Assembly (NCBI RefSeq): GCF_000018605.1
Contig: NC_010003.1
Location: 534,501 to 598,500, forward strand
Reading direction: 5' to 3'
DNA length: 64,000 nucleotides
Source: Petrotoga mobilis SJ95
GTDB lineage: Bacteria; Thermotogota; Thermotogae; Petrotogales; Petrotogaceae
A program made the translations under genes and the position numbers. Below are positions 18,525 to 28,668 of the stretch, piece by piece. The notes beneath the pieces were generated by a model. The model saw nothing but the letters and a program-made list of their open reading frames with translations. It searched no databases and was not told the origin of the DNA. The first letter of the stretch is position 1. Every line of letters starts with the position of its first letter.

Positions 18525-20525
18525 TTATATCTTAAAACTTCCAACTAATCCTTTTAACTCTGTGGCTAATTCACTCAACTCTTTCGCTTCTTCGTTTATC
18601 CCTATCCCTTGTTTTACTTGTTCGTCTATTACACTTCTTGACCTTTCTAGTTGTTCACTTATCTCTGTCACCGCTTTCGCTACCCTGTCCATCGCTGTGC
18701 TCATCTCTTGTGCACTCGCACTTTGTTCCTCTGCACTTGCCGTCATGTTTTCTATCCCTTGGTCCATCCTTTCTATCCTTTCTTTTATACGATTGAAACT
18801 TTTCTGTACATTCTCCATCTTTTCGTTTATTTCTCCTATCGTTCCTACTACCTTGTTCGTCGATTCGTTTACTTTGTTCGTTCCTTGCGTTATGTTGGTT
18901 AGTATTTCGGATATTTCATCCGTTGCATTCCTTGATTCTTCCGCTAACTTCCTTATCTCATCCGCTACAACTGCAAATCCTCTTCCCGCTTCCCCTGCCC
19001 TTGCCGCTTCTATCGCTGCGTTTAGTGCCAACAGGTTCGTTTGTTCCGTTATCGAGTTTATCGTTTCTACTATACTTTGTACGTTCTTGGCGTTGCTTGC
19101 GAGTGTTTCTACTTCTTTTTGACTTTCTTTTGTCCTTTCTACCGCTTCTTTCACAGCTTGACTTATGCTTTCTATCGTTTTGCTTCCTTCTTCTGCAGCT
19201 TTACTTGTTTCATCTGCTTCTTCACTTAGTCTTTGTGCGTCTTGGGATACACCTTGTGCTGCCCTTGCTACTTCGTCTACACCTGAGGTCACTTCTTCTA
19301 CGTTTCCTGCCGTTTCTTCCGTACTTGTTTGTATCTTGTCCATCTGGTTTTTGAGTTCTTCTGAGTTCTTCCTGCTTTCTTGTGATGAGCGCGTTAGACT
19401 TTCTGATGCGTTTTCTACTTTGTCCGATGCCTGTTTTATTGACCCCATGGATCTTCTTAATTCTTTACTCATTTCTGATAGGGCGTTTGCCATCTGACCT
19501 ATCTCGTCTTTGCTTTTACTTTCAAAGTTTACCGTTAGGTCTCCTTCTTTGAATTGGTTTATCTTGTTTTTGAAGTCTAACAGTGGTTTCGTTATACTCC
19601 TTATTAGATAGATGACCATGATTATCGATACTATGAAGGCTACTACGGTTAAGATGGCTGTCAAGGTTATTGCTTGATTGTTTTCTTCTATGAGTGATGG
19701 ACCTAACGTGTCTTGTTGGACCTTTAATTTATTTCTTTGTTCTTCTAATAGGTTTATTAACTCTACCCTTGCTTGTTCCATCTGCCCGATTATGGGCTGT
19801 TGGGATTCTATCGCTGTGACTATTTGATCAAAGGTGCTTTTGAATGAAGCAACTATATCGGTCAGTTTTGAAAAAGCATCATTTAATTCCTGATTAATTA
19901 TGCTATATCCTAAAGTAGAAAGTTGCAAGTCTAAATTTTCGAACTCTTTAATTACGTTGTTCTTATCTCCATCCGATAAACTTGAGAAATATTGTGTAGA
20001 CAAATCAATAATTGTGTTTTTGTACTGCAAAATTCTTTGTGAATATATAGGCAAAGAGGAAGAACCACCAACTTTTTGTGATAATTCTATAAAACCATTC
20101 ATATTATTCTCTAATTCAGATCCCAGATTTAAAAATTCATCTATAAGGGCATCTTTTTCTTGGTTTAAAGTAACTAATTTATTGAAAAGGGATTCGTAAT
20201 TAGTCAAATTTGATTGTAATTCTTCTAAGTTATAAGTTGAAAGATTAGATAAATCGTCTTTGACACTATCTATATAGCTAAAAAAATCACTGGCTTTTTG
20301 TTCTTCAAAACTATCGGTGTAATCTTTTAAGCTAATTGTAGCTTGAAAAAAGTTGAATTCAGCTTGAGAGAAAGAATTAACGTGATCGGCCATAAGTTTA
20401 TATTCTTCTAAAGCGTTGTTTGAATTGATTAAAGAATATATATTGTATGAAATAGATAAACTAAACAAAAGAAAAGTAGTTATTATGATCAACGTTATTT
20501 TGCTTCCAATACTTTTAAAAGACAT
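18525..20525 (-). CDS. Methyl-accepting chemotaxis protein (copy 2) inside the Liv array
   Basis: A 666-residue chemoreceptor: TM1 at about 9-28, helical ligand domain to about 286, TM2 at about 287-308, HAMP, and a signalling domain with the [16 protein letters not shown] tip. Residues from about 230 to the end differ from the MCP at 3693-5705 at only a handful of positions, whereas residues 1-229 are clearly divergent. It lies 36 bp after livF of system 1 and upstream of the system 2 binding protein, on the same strand. This suggests it senses the substrate (or a binding protein) of these importers. Confidence 0.94.
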   Translation of the reverse strand: MSFKSIGSKITLIIITTFLLFSLSISYNIYSLINSNNALEEYKLMADHVNSFSQAEFNFFQATISLKDYTDSFEEQKASDFFSYIDSVKDDLSNLSTYNLEELQSNLTNYESLFNKLVTLNQEKDALIDEFLNLGSELENNMNGFIELSQKVGGSSSLPIYSQRILQYKNTIIDLSTQYFSSLSDGDKNNVIKEFENLDLQLSTLGYSIINQELNDAFSKLTDIVASFKSTFDQIVTAIESQQPIIGQMEQARVELINLLEEQRNKLKVQQDTLGPSLIEENNQAITLTAILTVVAFIVSIIMVIYLIRSITKPLLDFKNKINQFKEGDLTVNFESKSKDEIGQMANALSEMSKELRRSMGSIKQASDKVENASESLTRSSQESRKNSEELKNQMDKIQTSTEETAGNVEEVTSGVDEVARAAQGVSQDAQRLSEEADETSKAAEEGSKTIESISQAVKEAVERTKESQKEVETLASNAKNVQSIVETINSITEQTNLLALNAAIEAARAGEAGRGFAVVADEIRKLAEESRNATDEISEILTNITQGTNKVNESTNKVVGTIGEINEKMENVQKSFNRIKERIERMDQGIENMTASAEEQSASAQEMSTAMDRVAKAVTEISEQLERSRSVIDEQVKQGIGINEEAKELSELATELKGLVGSFKI

Positions 20526-20560
20526 CTCAATCTCCTTCTTAAACTAATATTCTTGAGTAT

Positions 20561-21268
20561 TTACACCCCAAGATAAGATTTTTGAATGTGTGGACTGTTA
20601 GCAAGATTCTGGACAACATCTTCCATAACAATCTTCCCATTTTCTAGCACGTAACCTCTATCAATAACTTTTAGCCCTTGTTTTACGTTCTGTTCTGCCA
20701 ACATTATCGATACCCCAGATTTCTTAATCTCTACTAATTTTTGAAACAATTCTATTACAAGTGAAGGTTGTAATCCCAACGAAGGCTCATCAAGTATTAG
20801 CAATTTTGGATTTGCCATTAATGCTCTTCCGATAGCCAACATTCTTTGTTGACCGCCACTCATAGTCCCAGCTAATTGATGAATCCTTTCTTTTAATATT
20901 GGAAAAATTTCAAAAACAAAATCCAAATTTTCACTTATTCTATTCCTCGCATTTGGCACATAGGCTGCTCCCAATTTTAAATTTTCTTCAACGGTCATAA
21001 AAGGGAATAATTCTCTTTCCTGGGGAACCAAAGAAATCCCTTTTCTTATTATTTCATGAGTTTTAAATCCAATTAATGAATTCCCCTCAAAAATGAGTTC
21101 TCCTGTTTCTGGTTTTATTAAACCAACGATCGAACTGATTAAGGTAGTTTTACCAGCTCCATTGGGTCCAAATATGCCTACAGCTTCATTGTTATAAATT
21201 GACATAGTTAAGTCCCAGATTACTTGTATTCTTCCATATTTTAAATTCAAATTTTTGATTTCAAGCAT
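20561..21268 (-). CDS. ABC ATPase LivF (system 1)
   Basis: A 235-residue LivF-type ATPase. Walker A GPNGAGKT is at 34-41, signature MSGGQQR at about 136-142, and Walker B LLILDEPS at about 156-163. Its ATG overlaps the livG stop by one base (TGATG), so translation is coupled. It energises the first Liv-type importer of the array. Confidence 0.95.
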   Translation of the reverse strand: MLEIKNLNLKYGRIQVIWDLTMSIYNNEAVGIFGPNGAGKTTLISSIVGLIKPETGELIFEGNSLIGFKTHEIIRKGISLVPQERELFPFMTVEENLKLGAAYVPNARNRISENLDFVFEIFPILKERIHQLAGTMSGGQQRMLAIGRALMANPKLLILDEPSLGLQPSLVIELFQKLVEIKKSGVSIMLAEQNVKQGLKVIDRGYVLENGKIVMEDVVQNLANSPHIQKSYLGV

Positions 21269-21984
21269 CAGTCTTCCTCCCCTAAGTAGGCAGATATAAC
21301 TTTAGGATCTTTTGAAACTTCCTGATAAACCCCTTGTGCTATAATTTTCCCAGATTCCAAAACTATTACTCTATCTGTTAACTCTTTTATTACACCCATT
21401 ACATGTTCTATTATGGCTATCGTTATTCCATTTTCTCTAAGCTTTTTTACCAAGTCTATCATTTGCCATGTTTCATCGGAGTTTAACCCAGCCATTACTT
21501 CATCCAAAAATAAAACTTTTGGTTTGGAGGCTAAAGCCCGTCCTATTTCCACTTTTTTTAAGTCAAGAACAGTTAATTTATCTATAGGTTGGTTCCTATT
21601 TTCCAATTCCAAAAGATCGCATATTTCATTTGCCGTTTTCCTCGCTTGTATTAAATTCTCTCCAGCTCCAAACAAGGCACCAACCATAATATTTTCTAAG
21701 CCAGTAAACCCTTGCAATGGCCTTACAACTTGAAAGGTTCGAGAGAGTCCTATTCTGTTTCGAATATGTGGTGGATATTTTTCAATGTTCTGATTATCAA
21801 ATATTATTTCACCTTCAGTGGGATAATGCATGCCAGCTATTAAATTAACAAAAGTGGTTTTCCCAGCACCATTCGGTCCAATAATACCTAAAATTTCTTT
21901 TTCTTCTATGCTCATTGTGACATCATTTACAGCTACTAATCCTCCAAATTTTTTTACTAAATTTCTTGTCGATACTATTTGCAT
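21268..21984 (-). CDS. ABC ATPase LivG (system 1), atypical signature
   Basis: A 238-residue LivG-type ATPase. Walker A GPNGAGKT is at 36-43 and Walker B VLFLDEVMAGLN at about 157-168. The signature region reads LTVLDLKKVEIGRALA (about 137-152), so the usual SGGQ-like core is absent. In a heterodimeric ATPase this would leave one composite site weak. The pairing LivF keeps a normal signature. Confidence 0.93.
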   Translation of the reverse strand: MQIVSTRNLVKKFGGLVAVNDVTMSIEEKEILGIIGPNGAGKTTFVNLIAGMHYPTEGEIIFDNQNIEKYPPHIRNRIGLSRTFQVVRPLQGFTGLENIMVGALFGAGENLIQARKTANEICDLLELENRNQPIDKLTVLDLKKVEIGRALASKPKVLFLDEVMAGLNSDETWQMIDLVKKLRENGITIAIIEHVMGVIKELTDRVIVLESGKIIAQGVYQEVSKDPKVISAYLGEED

Positions 21985-22018
21985 AAAGTTCCCCTCCGTA
22001 GTATATATTCAAAATTAA

Positions 22019-22942
22019 CTACTTACCAGATTGTATTTTGTTTTTTAAAGATCCAAATATTCCTTTTGGCAAGAACAGTATTATGAGAATTATGATTATT
22101 CCATAAATTATGAGATGACCATAGGGCATAATTAATTTTAAATATTCAGACGCAAATCCTAAAACAATTGCTCCAATAATTGGACCCCAGGTAGAATATA
22201 TTCCTCCTACAAGCGCCATGGCCATAGGTAGTAAGAGAAAATCTAAAGAAAAGGTTGTTTCAGGAGAGACGAAACCGTATTGTTGAGAGTACACAGCCCC
22301 AGTTATCCCTTGAATAGCTGCTGTTATAATAAAGATAATTATCAGATATTTAAAAATATTGATACCAGTAGATTTAGCCACAACTTCATCTGTCCTTATT
22401 GAGTTGATAGCAAAATGAACCCTCGTTCGACTGAATATTTCAGAAACTAAAATTGTCGATAGAGCTAAAGTCAATATTAACCAATATATTTTTGATGAAT
22501 CTCCTTGAAATATTATATTAGGTATAACCTTCCCACTTGCTCCACCGGTTAAACGTGGAGTATTCCTGATAATAACCGAAAAAACCGTTGTCAAGGCTAA
22601 GGTGGTGATTGCAAAATAAATTCCTCTCAATTTAAGAACCACAAATCCTAATGCCAAAGCTATCAGCGCCATAAAACCCCCGGCAAGAAATATGCTAACT
22701 AAAGGGTTAATTCCAAAATTTGCAAAGGAAACTATCGATATATAAGCACCTACCCCGAAAAAACCTGCTACTCCAAAGGATAATTGACCCGTTCTCAACA
22801 TCATATCCCAGCTCAAAGATAACGTCATATAAATTAAAATAGTCATAACGACATGAAGAAAATACGCTCCCGTATAAAAAGGCAAAAATATTAATAATCC
22901 TATTGCTATAACCAATATTAAAGGAGTTAAGATTTTTTTCAT
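22019..22942 (-). CDS. ABC permease LivM (system 1)
   Basis: A 307-residue LivM-type permease with roughly ten hydrophobic segments, the motif MMLRTGQLSFGVAGFFGVGA and the standard C-terminal IILFLPKGIFG. Unlike its counterpart in system 2 it ends there, without a fused hydrolase. It overlaps the livH stop by 4 bp. Confidence 0.94.
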   Translation of the reverse strand: MKKILTPLILVIAIGLLIFLPFYTGAYFLHVVMTILIYMTLSLSWDMMLRTGQLSFGVAGFFGVGAYISIVSFANFGINPLVSIFLAGGFMALIALALGFVVLKLRGIYFAITTLALTTVFSVIIRNTPRLTGGASGKVIPNIIFQGDSSKIYWLILTLALSTILVSEIFSRTRVHFAINSIRTDEVVAKSTGINIFKYLIIIFIITAAIQGITGAVYSQQYGFVSPETTFSLDFLLLPMAMALVGGIYSTWGPIIGAIVLGFASEYLKLIMPYGHLIIYGIIIILIILFLPKGIFGSLKNKIQSGK

Positions 22943-23868
22943 GACTCTGACCCCCTGTATGCTCTAATTAATATTACTATAATTAACACTCCAAAAAAAA
23001 CTAAATCAGACCAACCACTGTATCCAGGAATTGATTGAACAACTGCTTCAACTACTCCTAAAGTGATTCCACCAATTAAAATACCGTTTAAATTGCCCAA
23101 TCCTGCCATAGCTGCTAAAGCAAAGGACTTTAAAGTATATGCATTTCCTGACAAGGGGAATATGGATGTCCTTGGCAACATTATACCCGCAGCAATACCT
23201 ATAATTCCAAAAGCAATAGCAAAAACGATAAGATATACTTTGTTGGTATCTATACCTACAATTTCAGCTCCTTTTGGGTTTTGCCCAACTGCTCTTGTTG
23301 CTTGCCCTAAAAGTGTCTTTTTCAAAAAAAGTTGAAGAAAGATTAATACTCCAATTGCCACTATTGGGTATAGAAATTCATAAATACCAATAGAGAAATT
23401 TGATATTGTTATGGATGAAGAAGCATAAGGAGTATAAATATTTCTGGGACGGGTAGTCCAAATTATTTTTATAAGCTCTATAACTACCATAGAAATCCCA
23501 AACGTTAACAACAGTTGGTTCAGTTCCCCTGCTTTTAACACGTATCTTATTGAAATCTGATAAATCCCTATTGCTAATAAAAACATTAAAATAAATAATG
23601 GAAACACTGAAATAAGTGGGTCTAACCCTAATTGAGTGAAAAAAATATACCCTATGTATAAACCTAAAGTCAAAAAATCCCCATGAGCTAAGTTTAATAT
23701 TCCAACGATTCCTAATATCAAAGCCAAAGGTAAACCAATTAAAGAATATAAACCACCGCGTTGAAGACCATAGATCAAAGGTATGGGTTTCCAAATAGCA
23801 ATAATTACAAGGAAAACAAGAAACATTAAAAATGTTTTATTAAGTCGAAAATGCAGAGAATTCAACAT
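22939..23868 (-). CDS. ABC permease LivH (system 1)
   Basis: A 309-residue LivH-type permease with the motif LALILGIVGILNLAHGDFLT and about eight spans. The ATG at 23868 follows GGTGGTGATT; an upstream frame to 23913 runs through the intercistronic hairpin and is not coding. It overlaps livM by 4 bp. Confidence 0.92.
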   Translation of the reverse strand: MLNSLHFRLNKTFLMFLVFLVIIAIWKPIPLIYGLQRGGLYSLIGLPLALILGIVGILNLAHGDFLTLGLYIGYIFFTQLGLDPLISVFPLFILMFLLAIGIYQISIRYVLKAGELNQLLLTFGISMVVIELIKIIWTTRPRNIYTPYASSSITISNFSIGIYEFLYPIVAIGVLIFLQLFLKKTLLGQATRAVGQNPKGAEIVGIDTNKVYLIVFAIAFGIIGIAAGIMLPRTSIFPLSGNAYTLKSFALAAMAGLGNLNGILIGGITLGVVEAVVQSIPGYSGWSDLVFFGVLIIVILIRAYRGSES

Positions 23869-23893
23869 AATCACCACCGTTTTTTTAATGAAA

Positions 23894-23918
23894 GGGGGAG
23901 GAATATCTTCCAACCCCC
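23894..23918 (-). promoter_or_regulatory. Intercistronic hairpin after substrate-binding gene 1
   Basis: GGGGG and GGAA pair with TTCC and CCCCC around a 4-nt loop, giving a bulged 9-bp GC-rich stem. It lies between the stop of the system 1 binding protein and livH. No T tail follows on the minus strand, so mRNA stabilisation or partial termination is likely. Confidence 0.65.
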
Positions 23919-23940
23919 ATATTTCAAAAATTTACTTTTA

Positions 23941-25170
23941 CTATTTACCAAATGTGAAAGGATAAGCCATCGTTGCCGTTGCAAGATCTATAGGCCAAAT
24001 AACTTCTTGTCTACCATTTTGCCATTGTAAAATTTTTTGATACTTGAATCCTTGATTTGGTATTATTCTGCTTGGTTCAATTTTCAACACTTCACCCAAC
24101 GGCGATTCATATTCAATAGTTCTCAATGCAGAAATTATAGCTTCTTTATCCATGGTTCCTGCTTTTTTTATACCTTCAACCAAAAAATAAATATTAGTAT
24201 ATCCAAGGGGAGCAAAGTATGTTACCGGTTCTTCATCCCACATTTCAACGTAAGCATCATAAAAATGTTTAGCTACTGGACTTACATCATTTAAAGTTGG
24301 AGCCCACATCCCATAAAGAATAACATTCTCTGCTAAAGGATTTTTCCCAAAGTCCGCTGGCCAACCTGGAGGAGCTCCTACTAACAAGTCAGGTGTGAAA
24401 TCCACTTCTTTTGCCTGGGCTACAATTGGTATAGCATCAGCGTCGTATCCCGCCCAAACAAAAAGGTCCGGATCAAAAGCCTTTGCTTGATTTAACATAG
24501 CTCTATAATCTCCCCCTCCTAGGGCGGCACTCTTGAATGAAGCTCCAGCAAATTCTTCCATTATTCCTTGCCATGGACCTTCTCCTTTTTTTGCTAACTC
24601 ATAAAGATCTAAATAAGCTGTATATGAGTCCGTGCCGAAGGCTCCTTCTTCATACGCCAAAAAGATTTTTTTAATATCAACATTTGGATATGCCTGAACT
24701 ATTTCTCTCCAACCTATCCCATAACCTTCGCCTTGTTGATAATCCCATGGGTGAAGATGGAAGTACCAGTCTGCATCTGGACCCATCGCTATTTCAATTT
24801 GATGGGAAGCTCCACCTGCCCAAACAGTTATTTTTTGGTATTTTTTAAGAATAGGCACTTGTGCTAAATGTACACCACTAGACATTCCACCAACAAAAAA
24901 ATCTACTTTTTCAACGGTTGCTAATCTCTCGATCGCTGCAGCCCCTTTTGCTGGATTCATTTCATCATCTATAACTATAAGTTCCAGCGGTCTTCCCAAA
25001 ACCCCACCGGCGTCGTTAATCTCTTTAACTGCTAACCTCATCGCCTTTGTACTTTGGTTGCCAGTTATATCTCCTAAAGGATTTACAGCGCCGATTTTAA
25101 TAGGATCTACTGCCATCGCCAAAGAAAACATGACAACCAAAAAAAGAACCAATCCTATGTTTCTTTTCAC
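23941..25170 (-). CDS. Liv-type ABC substrate-binding protein (system 1)
   Basis: A 409-residue LivJ/LivK-family binding protein. The signal peptide is KRNIGLVLFLVVMFSLAMA, and the mature part starts VDPIKIGAVNPLGDITG. The GTG start at 25170 follows GGAGGTGAG at the same spacing as in the system 2 protein. It begins 5 bp after the thiolase stop, tying the importer to the CoA enzymes. It differs clearly from the system 2 binding protein, so the two importers probably have different ligands. Confidence 0.92.
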   Translation of the reverse strand: MKRNIGLVLFLVVMFSLAMAVDPIKIGAVNPLGDITGNQSTKAMRLAVKEINDAGGVLGRPLELIVIDDEMNPAKGAAAIERLATVEKVDFFVGGMSSGVHLAQVPILKKYQKITVWAGGASHQIEIAMGPDADWYFHLHPWDYQQGEGYGIGWREIVQAYPNVDIKKIFLAYEEGAFGTDSYTAYLDLYELAKKGEGPWQGIMEEFAGASFKSAALGGGDYRAMLNQAKAFDPDLFVWAGYDADAIPIVAQAKEVDFTPDLLVGAPPGWPADFGKNPLAENVILYGMWAPTLNDVSPVAKHFYDAYVEMWDEEPVTYFAPLGYTNIYFLVEGIKKAGTMDKEAIISALRTIEYESPLGEVLKIEPSRIIPNQGFKYQKILQWQNGRQEVIWPIDLATATMAYPFTFGK

Positions 25171-25175
25171 CTTTC

Positions 25176-26387
25176 TCACCTCCATATATTTTTTACCACT
25201 AAAGCCGTCCCCATTCCTCCACCAATGCAAAGTGATGCCAGACCAAATTCGCTATTTCTCTTTTTCATCTCGTAAAGAAGTGTAACAACTATCCTATTTC
25301 CCGATGCTCCAATAGGATGTCCTAAAGCAATTGCACCACCATTCACATTGGTTCTTTCAAGAAACCAGTTTTTAGATTTCCCATAAATATCTCCTAATTC
25401 TGTTATCACCCCCAAAGACTGGGCAGCAAAAGCTTCGTTTAGTTCAATTAATTCCATATCTGTTATATCCATTTTGATCTTTTCTAAAAGGCCCTTTACA
25501 GCGGGAACTGGACCTAAACCCATGTATGCTGGGTCTACAGCGGCCTGATTGTAACCAACTAATTCTGCTATTGGTTTTAATCCGTATTTTTCAACAGCCC
25601 TTTCTGAGGCTAATAAGACAGCACTGGCACCGTCGTTTATTCCCGAAGCGTTTCCAGCTGTTACGGTTCCCTCTTTTACAAATGCAGGTTTAAGACTGGC
25701 TAACTTTTCTTTCGTTGTATCAAATCTTGTATGTTCGTCTTGGTCAAAAAGAACTGTTTCTTTTTTTCTTTTTACTTCGATTGGTATTATTTCATCTTTA
25801 AATTTCCCTGATTCTATGGCTCCTTTAGCTCTCATTTGACTCGTATATGCAAAATCGTCTTGCTCTTCACGAGAAATATTGTGTTTTTTTGCGATGTTTT
25901 CTGCAGTTACCCCCATATGATAGTTATTAAAAACATCGGTGAGCCCGTCTAGTATCATATGATCTTGAACTTCAAATGATCCAAATTTGTTTCCAAATCT
26001 ACTTGTGGATGGCAAAAGATAAGGAGCTGTTGACATACTCTCCATTCCTGCCGCCACAACTAGGTCGGCGTCACCTGTTTTAATATCCGTAGCACCGATC
26101 ATTATACTTTTCATGCCGCTTCCACATAACATATTAACAGCGTAGCCAGGCTTGTCTTCTGGAATCCCTGCATATATGGAGACTTGTCTTCCTGGGCCCA
26201 TGCCTTGGCCTGCCATCAAAACATTTCCAACAATGACTTCATCAACATTTTCAGAATTTACTTGAGCTTCTTGTAGCACTTTTTTCACAACTTCAGCTCC
26301 CAATTTGGTTGCAGGTATATCTTTTAGGGTTCCACCAAAAGTACCGATGGCCGTCCTTTTTGCGGATATTATATAAACTTTACTCAT
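25176..26387 (-). CDS. Acetyl-CoA acetyltransferase (thiolase)
   Basis: Thiolase that cleaves acetoacetyl-CoA to two acetyl-CoA or runs the reverse condensation. The 403-residue protein has the acyl-carrying Cys88 in NMLCGSGMKS, the His-containing GGAIALGHPIGASG and the second catalytic Cys in LCIGGGMGTA. The start is ATG 26387 after GGGAGGT. It stands 5 bp upstream of the binding protein of importer 1 and 91 bp after the CoA-transferase. Confidence 0.95.
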   Translation of the reverse strand: MSKVYIISAKRTAIGTFGGTLKDIPATKLGAEVVKKVLQEAQVNSENVDEVIVGNVLMAGQGMGPGRQVSIYAGIPEDKPGYAVNMLCGSGMKSIMIGATDIKTGDADLVVAAGMESMSTAPYLLPSTSRFGNKFGSFEVQDHMILDGLTDVFNNYHMGVTAENIAKKHNISREEQDDFAYTSQMRAKGAIESGKFKDEIIPIEVKRKKETVLFDQDEHTRFDTTKEKLASLKPAFVKEGTVTAGNASGINDGASAVLLASERAVEKYGLKPIAELVGYNQAAVDPAYMGLGPVPAVKGLLEKIKMDITDMELIELNEAFAAQSLGVITELGDIYGKSKNWFLERTNVNGGAIALGHPIGASGNRIVVTLLYEMKKRNSEFGLASLCIGGGMGTALVVKNIWR

Positions 26388-26478
26388 TGTTTCTACCTCC
26401 CATATAGTCTTATCACTGTTTAGGTCCAACACCTTGCAGCAGCCTGTTTAGATTAAATGTGGTCCACAAGTCAAAGCT

Positions 26479-27795
26479 CTATATTAACCCCATCTTTATA
26501 GCTTCTTGTTCTAATTCTTTTCTAAAGTCTGGATGAGATATCGAAATCAATTTCTTAGCCCTTTCACCTGCGCTTCTACCTCTTAAGTGAGCTACTCCCC
26601 ATTCTGTTACGACATAATCTAAATCCTGCCTTGGAACAGTAATTGGAGCTCCTTGTGGAAGTAGGGGGACTATCGTTGAAATGGTGCCTTTTTTTGCTGT
26701 GGATCGTAGGGCTATTATACCTTTCCCATTTTTACTTTTTATAGCCCCTCGATGTGTGTCCAATTGGCCTCCTGTTCCAGAAAACTGTTTGGTCCCTATT
26801 GCTTCTGAAACAACCTGACCGGTCAAATCTACTGAAATTGCTGTGTTTAAACTTACCATATTGTCATTTTGACAGACTACGTAAGGATCATTGACAAATC
26901 TCCCTCTGAGCTCAAGAATACCAGGATTATCGTCGATAAATTCATACATTCTCTTTGTCCCTAAGGCAAAAGCTATTACAAATTTCCCCTTCCAAAGGGT
27001 CTTCTTCATATTTGTTATTACACCTTTTTCAAAAAGATCTATCATTGATTCTGTAAGCATTTCAGTGTGAATTCCTAAATCTTTTTTTGTCTCAAGCAAT
27101 TTTGCTACCGCGTTAGGTATTCCACCGATACCTATCTGCAAGGTTGAGCCGTCTTTTATGATATCTGCTATGTACTGAGCAATCTTTTTTTCTTCTTCTT
27201 TAGGTTCTGAAATAGCAATTTCAGGAATTTCCCAATTAGACTCAACAACAACATTTACATTGTTTATATGCCATTCGGTATCCCCATGAACATATGGCAT
27301 TTTTTCATTGACCTCCATTATTACTATATCCGCGTTTTCTGCTAAATCTTTTTCATACACATTAGAGATACCTAAATTAAAGTATCCAGTTTTTTCTCTC
27401 ATAGGAGTGGAAGTTCCCCAAAACACCAAGGTATTTCCTTCTTCTTTTTCAGCCATAACCTTGTCTAAACCAGCCATATGAAGATTATTTGGTATATAAT
27501 CCAATATTTTTAATTTATCTTCATGTTTAGATTTTCTCGTAGGATCAGAATAGAACCATGTATGTAATTCGAAAGTTCCTTCATATTCTTTGTTCAAAAA
27601 GAACTCATAATATCCCGTATCTAAACAAGTTATCACTTTTATTTTTTCAAAATGATCTTTAAATTTATGAATACTTTTCAAAAAACCTTGGGCTTCAGCT
27701 GCAGCCATACTCACAACCACCGAAACTCTTTTCGGTAGGTTTAATATTGCATCGTCAATTGACATTAATTTTTGTTTATATTTTTCTTTCCACAT
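26479..27795 (-). CDS. Acetyl-CoA hydrolase/transferase family CoA-transferase
   Basis: A 438-residue class I CoA-transferase of the 4-hydroxybutyrate or butyryl-CoA:acetate CoA-transferase type. The predicted catalytic Glu245 lies in GIHTEMLTE, and the QFSGTGGQLD and GAPITVPRQD motifs are present. It would activate an imported or hydrolysed carboxylic acid using acetyl-CoA or another CoA donor. It lies between the SDR and the thiolase genes. Distinguishing donor and acceptor needs biochemistry. Confidence 0.92.
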   Translation of the reverse strand: MWKEKYKQKLMSIDDAILNLPKRVSVVVSMAAAEAQGFLKSIHKFKDHFEKIKVITCLDTGYYEFFLNKEYEGTFELHTWFYSDPTRKSKHEDKLKILDYIPNNLHMAGLDKVMAEKEEGNTLVFWGTSTPMREKTGYFNLGISNVYEKDLAENADIVIMEVNEKMPYVHGDTEWHINNVNVVVESNWEIPEIAISEPKEEEKKIAQYIADIIKDGSTLQIGIGGIPNAVAKLLETKKDLGIHTEMLTESMIDLFEKGVITNMKKTLWKGKFVIAFALGTKRMYEFIDDNPGILELRGRFVNDPYVVCQNDNMVSLNTAISVDLTGQVVSEAIGTKQFSGTGGQLDTHRGAIKSKNGKGIIALRSTAKKGTISTIVPLLPQGAPITVPRQDLDYVVTEWGVAHLRGRSAGERAKKLISISHPDFRKELEQEAIKMGLI

Positions 27796-27890
27796 TCTGA
27801 AAGTACCTCCTAAATCGTAAATTTTATACTATCGGACTCTACACTATATCCCTTTTAAAAATAAATTTATGTCTCTAATATTTATAAAGA

Positions 27891-28634
27891 TTAAAGAACT
27901 GTTCCCCCGTTTACATCCAAAATGTGACCAGTTACATAAGAAGCCTCTTCAGAAGCTAAAAATAATACTGCATTCGCCACTTCTTCTGGTTCTCCCATTC
28001 TCCCTAAAGTTATTTTTGATTTTATGCTTTCTAATACCTTCTCTGGAATTTTTTCTGTCATTGGAGTTTTAATGAATCCAGGAGCAACCGCGTTAACTCT
28101 AATATTTGCCCCTTTCCTTGCAAATTCCTTAGCCCAAGTATATGTCATTGATATAACTCCACCTTTTGAAGCTGCATAGTTAGTTTGACCAACATTCCCT
28201 CTTTCACCCACGATTGAAGATATATTCACTATACTTCCTTTTCCATTTTCTAACATAAGATTTGAAACAAATTGTGTCATATTGAATACACCTTTCAAAT
28301 TTACTCCAATGACCTTATCCCAATCTTCTTCTTGCATCTTACCTATCAAAGCGTCCTTCGTTATACCAGCATTGTTAACAAGTACATCGATTCTTCCAAA
28401 CTCTTCTTTTACTTTTCTCACAAATTCTTCTATAGCAGGCCTATCGGTTACATCCAACAGATAACCTCTCACATTTTCTCCTAATTGATTCTGTAACTGA
28501 GAAAGAATTTCTTGGTTCATGTCTAAAGCAAAAACAATCTTTGCTCCTTCTTCGGCAAACTTCTTAACGATACTTTCCCCTATGCCTCTGCCTCCACCTG
28601 TAACTACACAAACTTTGTCTTTCATTCTATCCAT
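27891..28634 (-). CDS. SDR family oxidoreductase, FabG or 3-hydroxyacid dehydrogenase type
   Basis: A 247-residue classical short-chain dehydrogenase. The cofactor motif TGGGRGIG is at about 12-19, NNAG at about 87-90, and the catalytic Ser and YxxxK lie in NISSIVG and TNYAASKGG. The family covers 3-oxoacyl-ACP reductase, acetoacetyl-CoA reductase and 3-hydroxybutyrate dehydrogenase. Next to a CoA-transferase and thiolase, a catabolic 3-hydroxyacid dehydrogenase role is more likely than fatty-acid synthesis. The start follows GAGGTG; the ATG three codons in (28625) is possible. Confidence 0.92.
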   Translation of the reverse strand: MDRMKDKVCVVTGGGRGIGESIVKKFAEEGAKIVFALDMNQEILSQLQNQLGENVRGYLLDVTDRPAIEEFVRKVKEEFGRIDVLVNNAGITKDALIGKMQEEDWDKVIGVNLKGVFNMTQFVSNLMLENGKGSIVNISSIVGERGNVGQTNYAASKGGVISMTYTWAKEFARKGANIRVNAVAPGFIKTPMTEKIPEKVLESIKSKITLGRMGEPEEVANAVLFLASEEASYVTGHILDVNGGTVL

Positions 28635-28668
28635 TAATACTACACCTCACTTAAGTGATATTTTCTAT

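Noticed and set aside
25171-25230. Longer N-terminus for the system 1 binding protein
   Set aside because: It overlaps the thiolase end and precedes the ribosome binding site; GTG 25170 fits.
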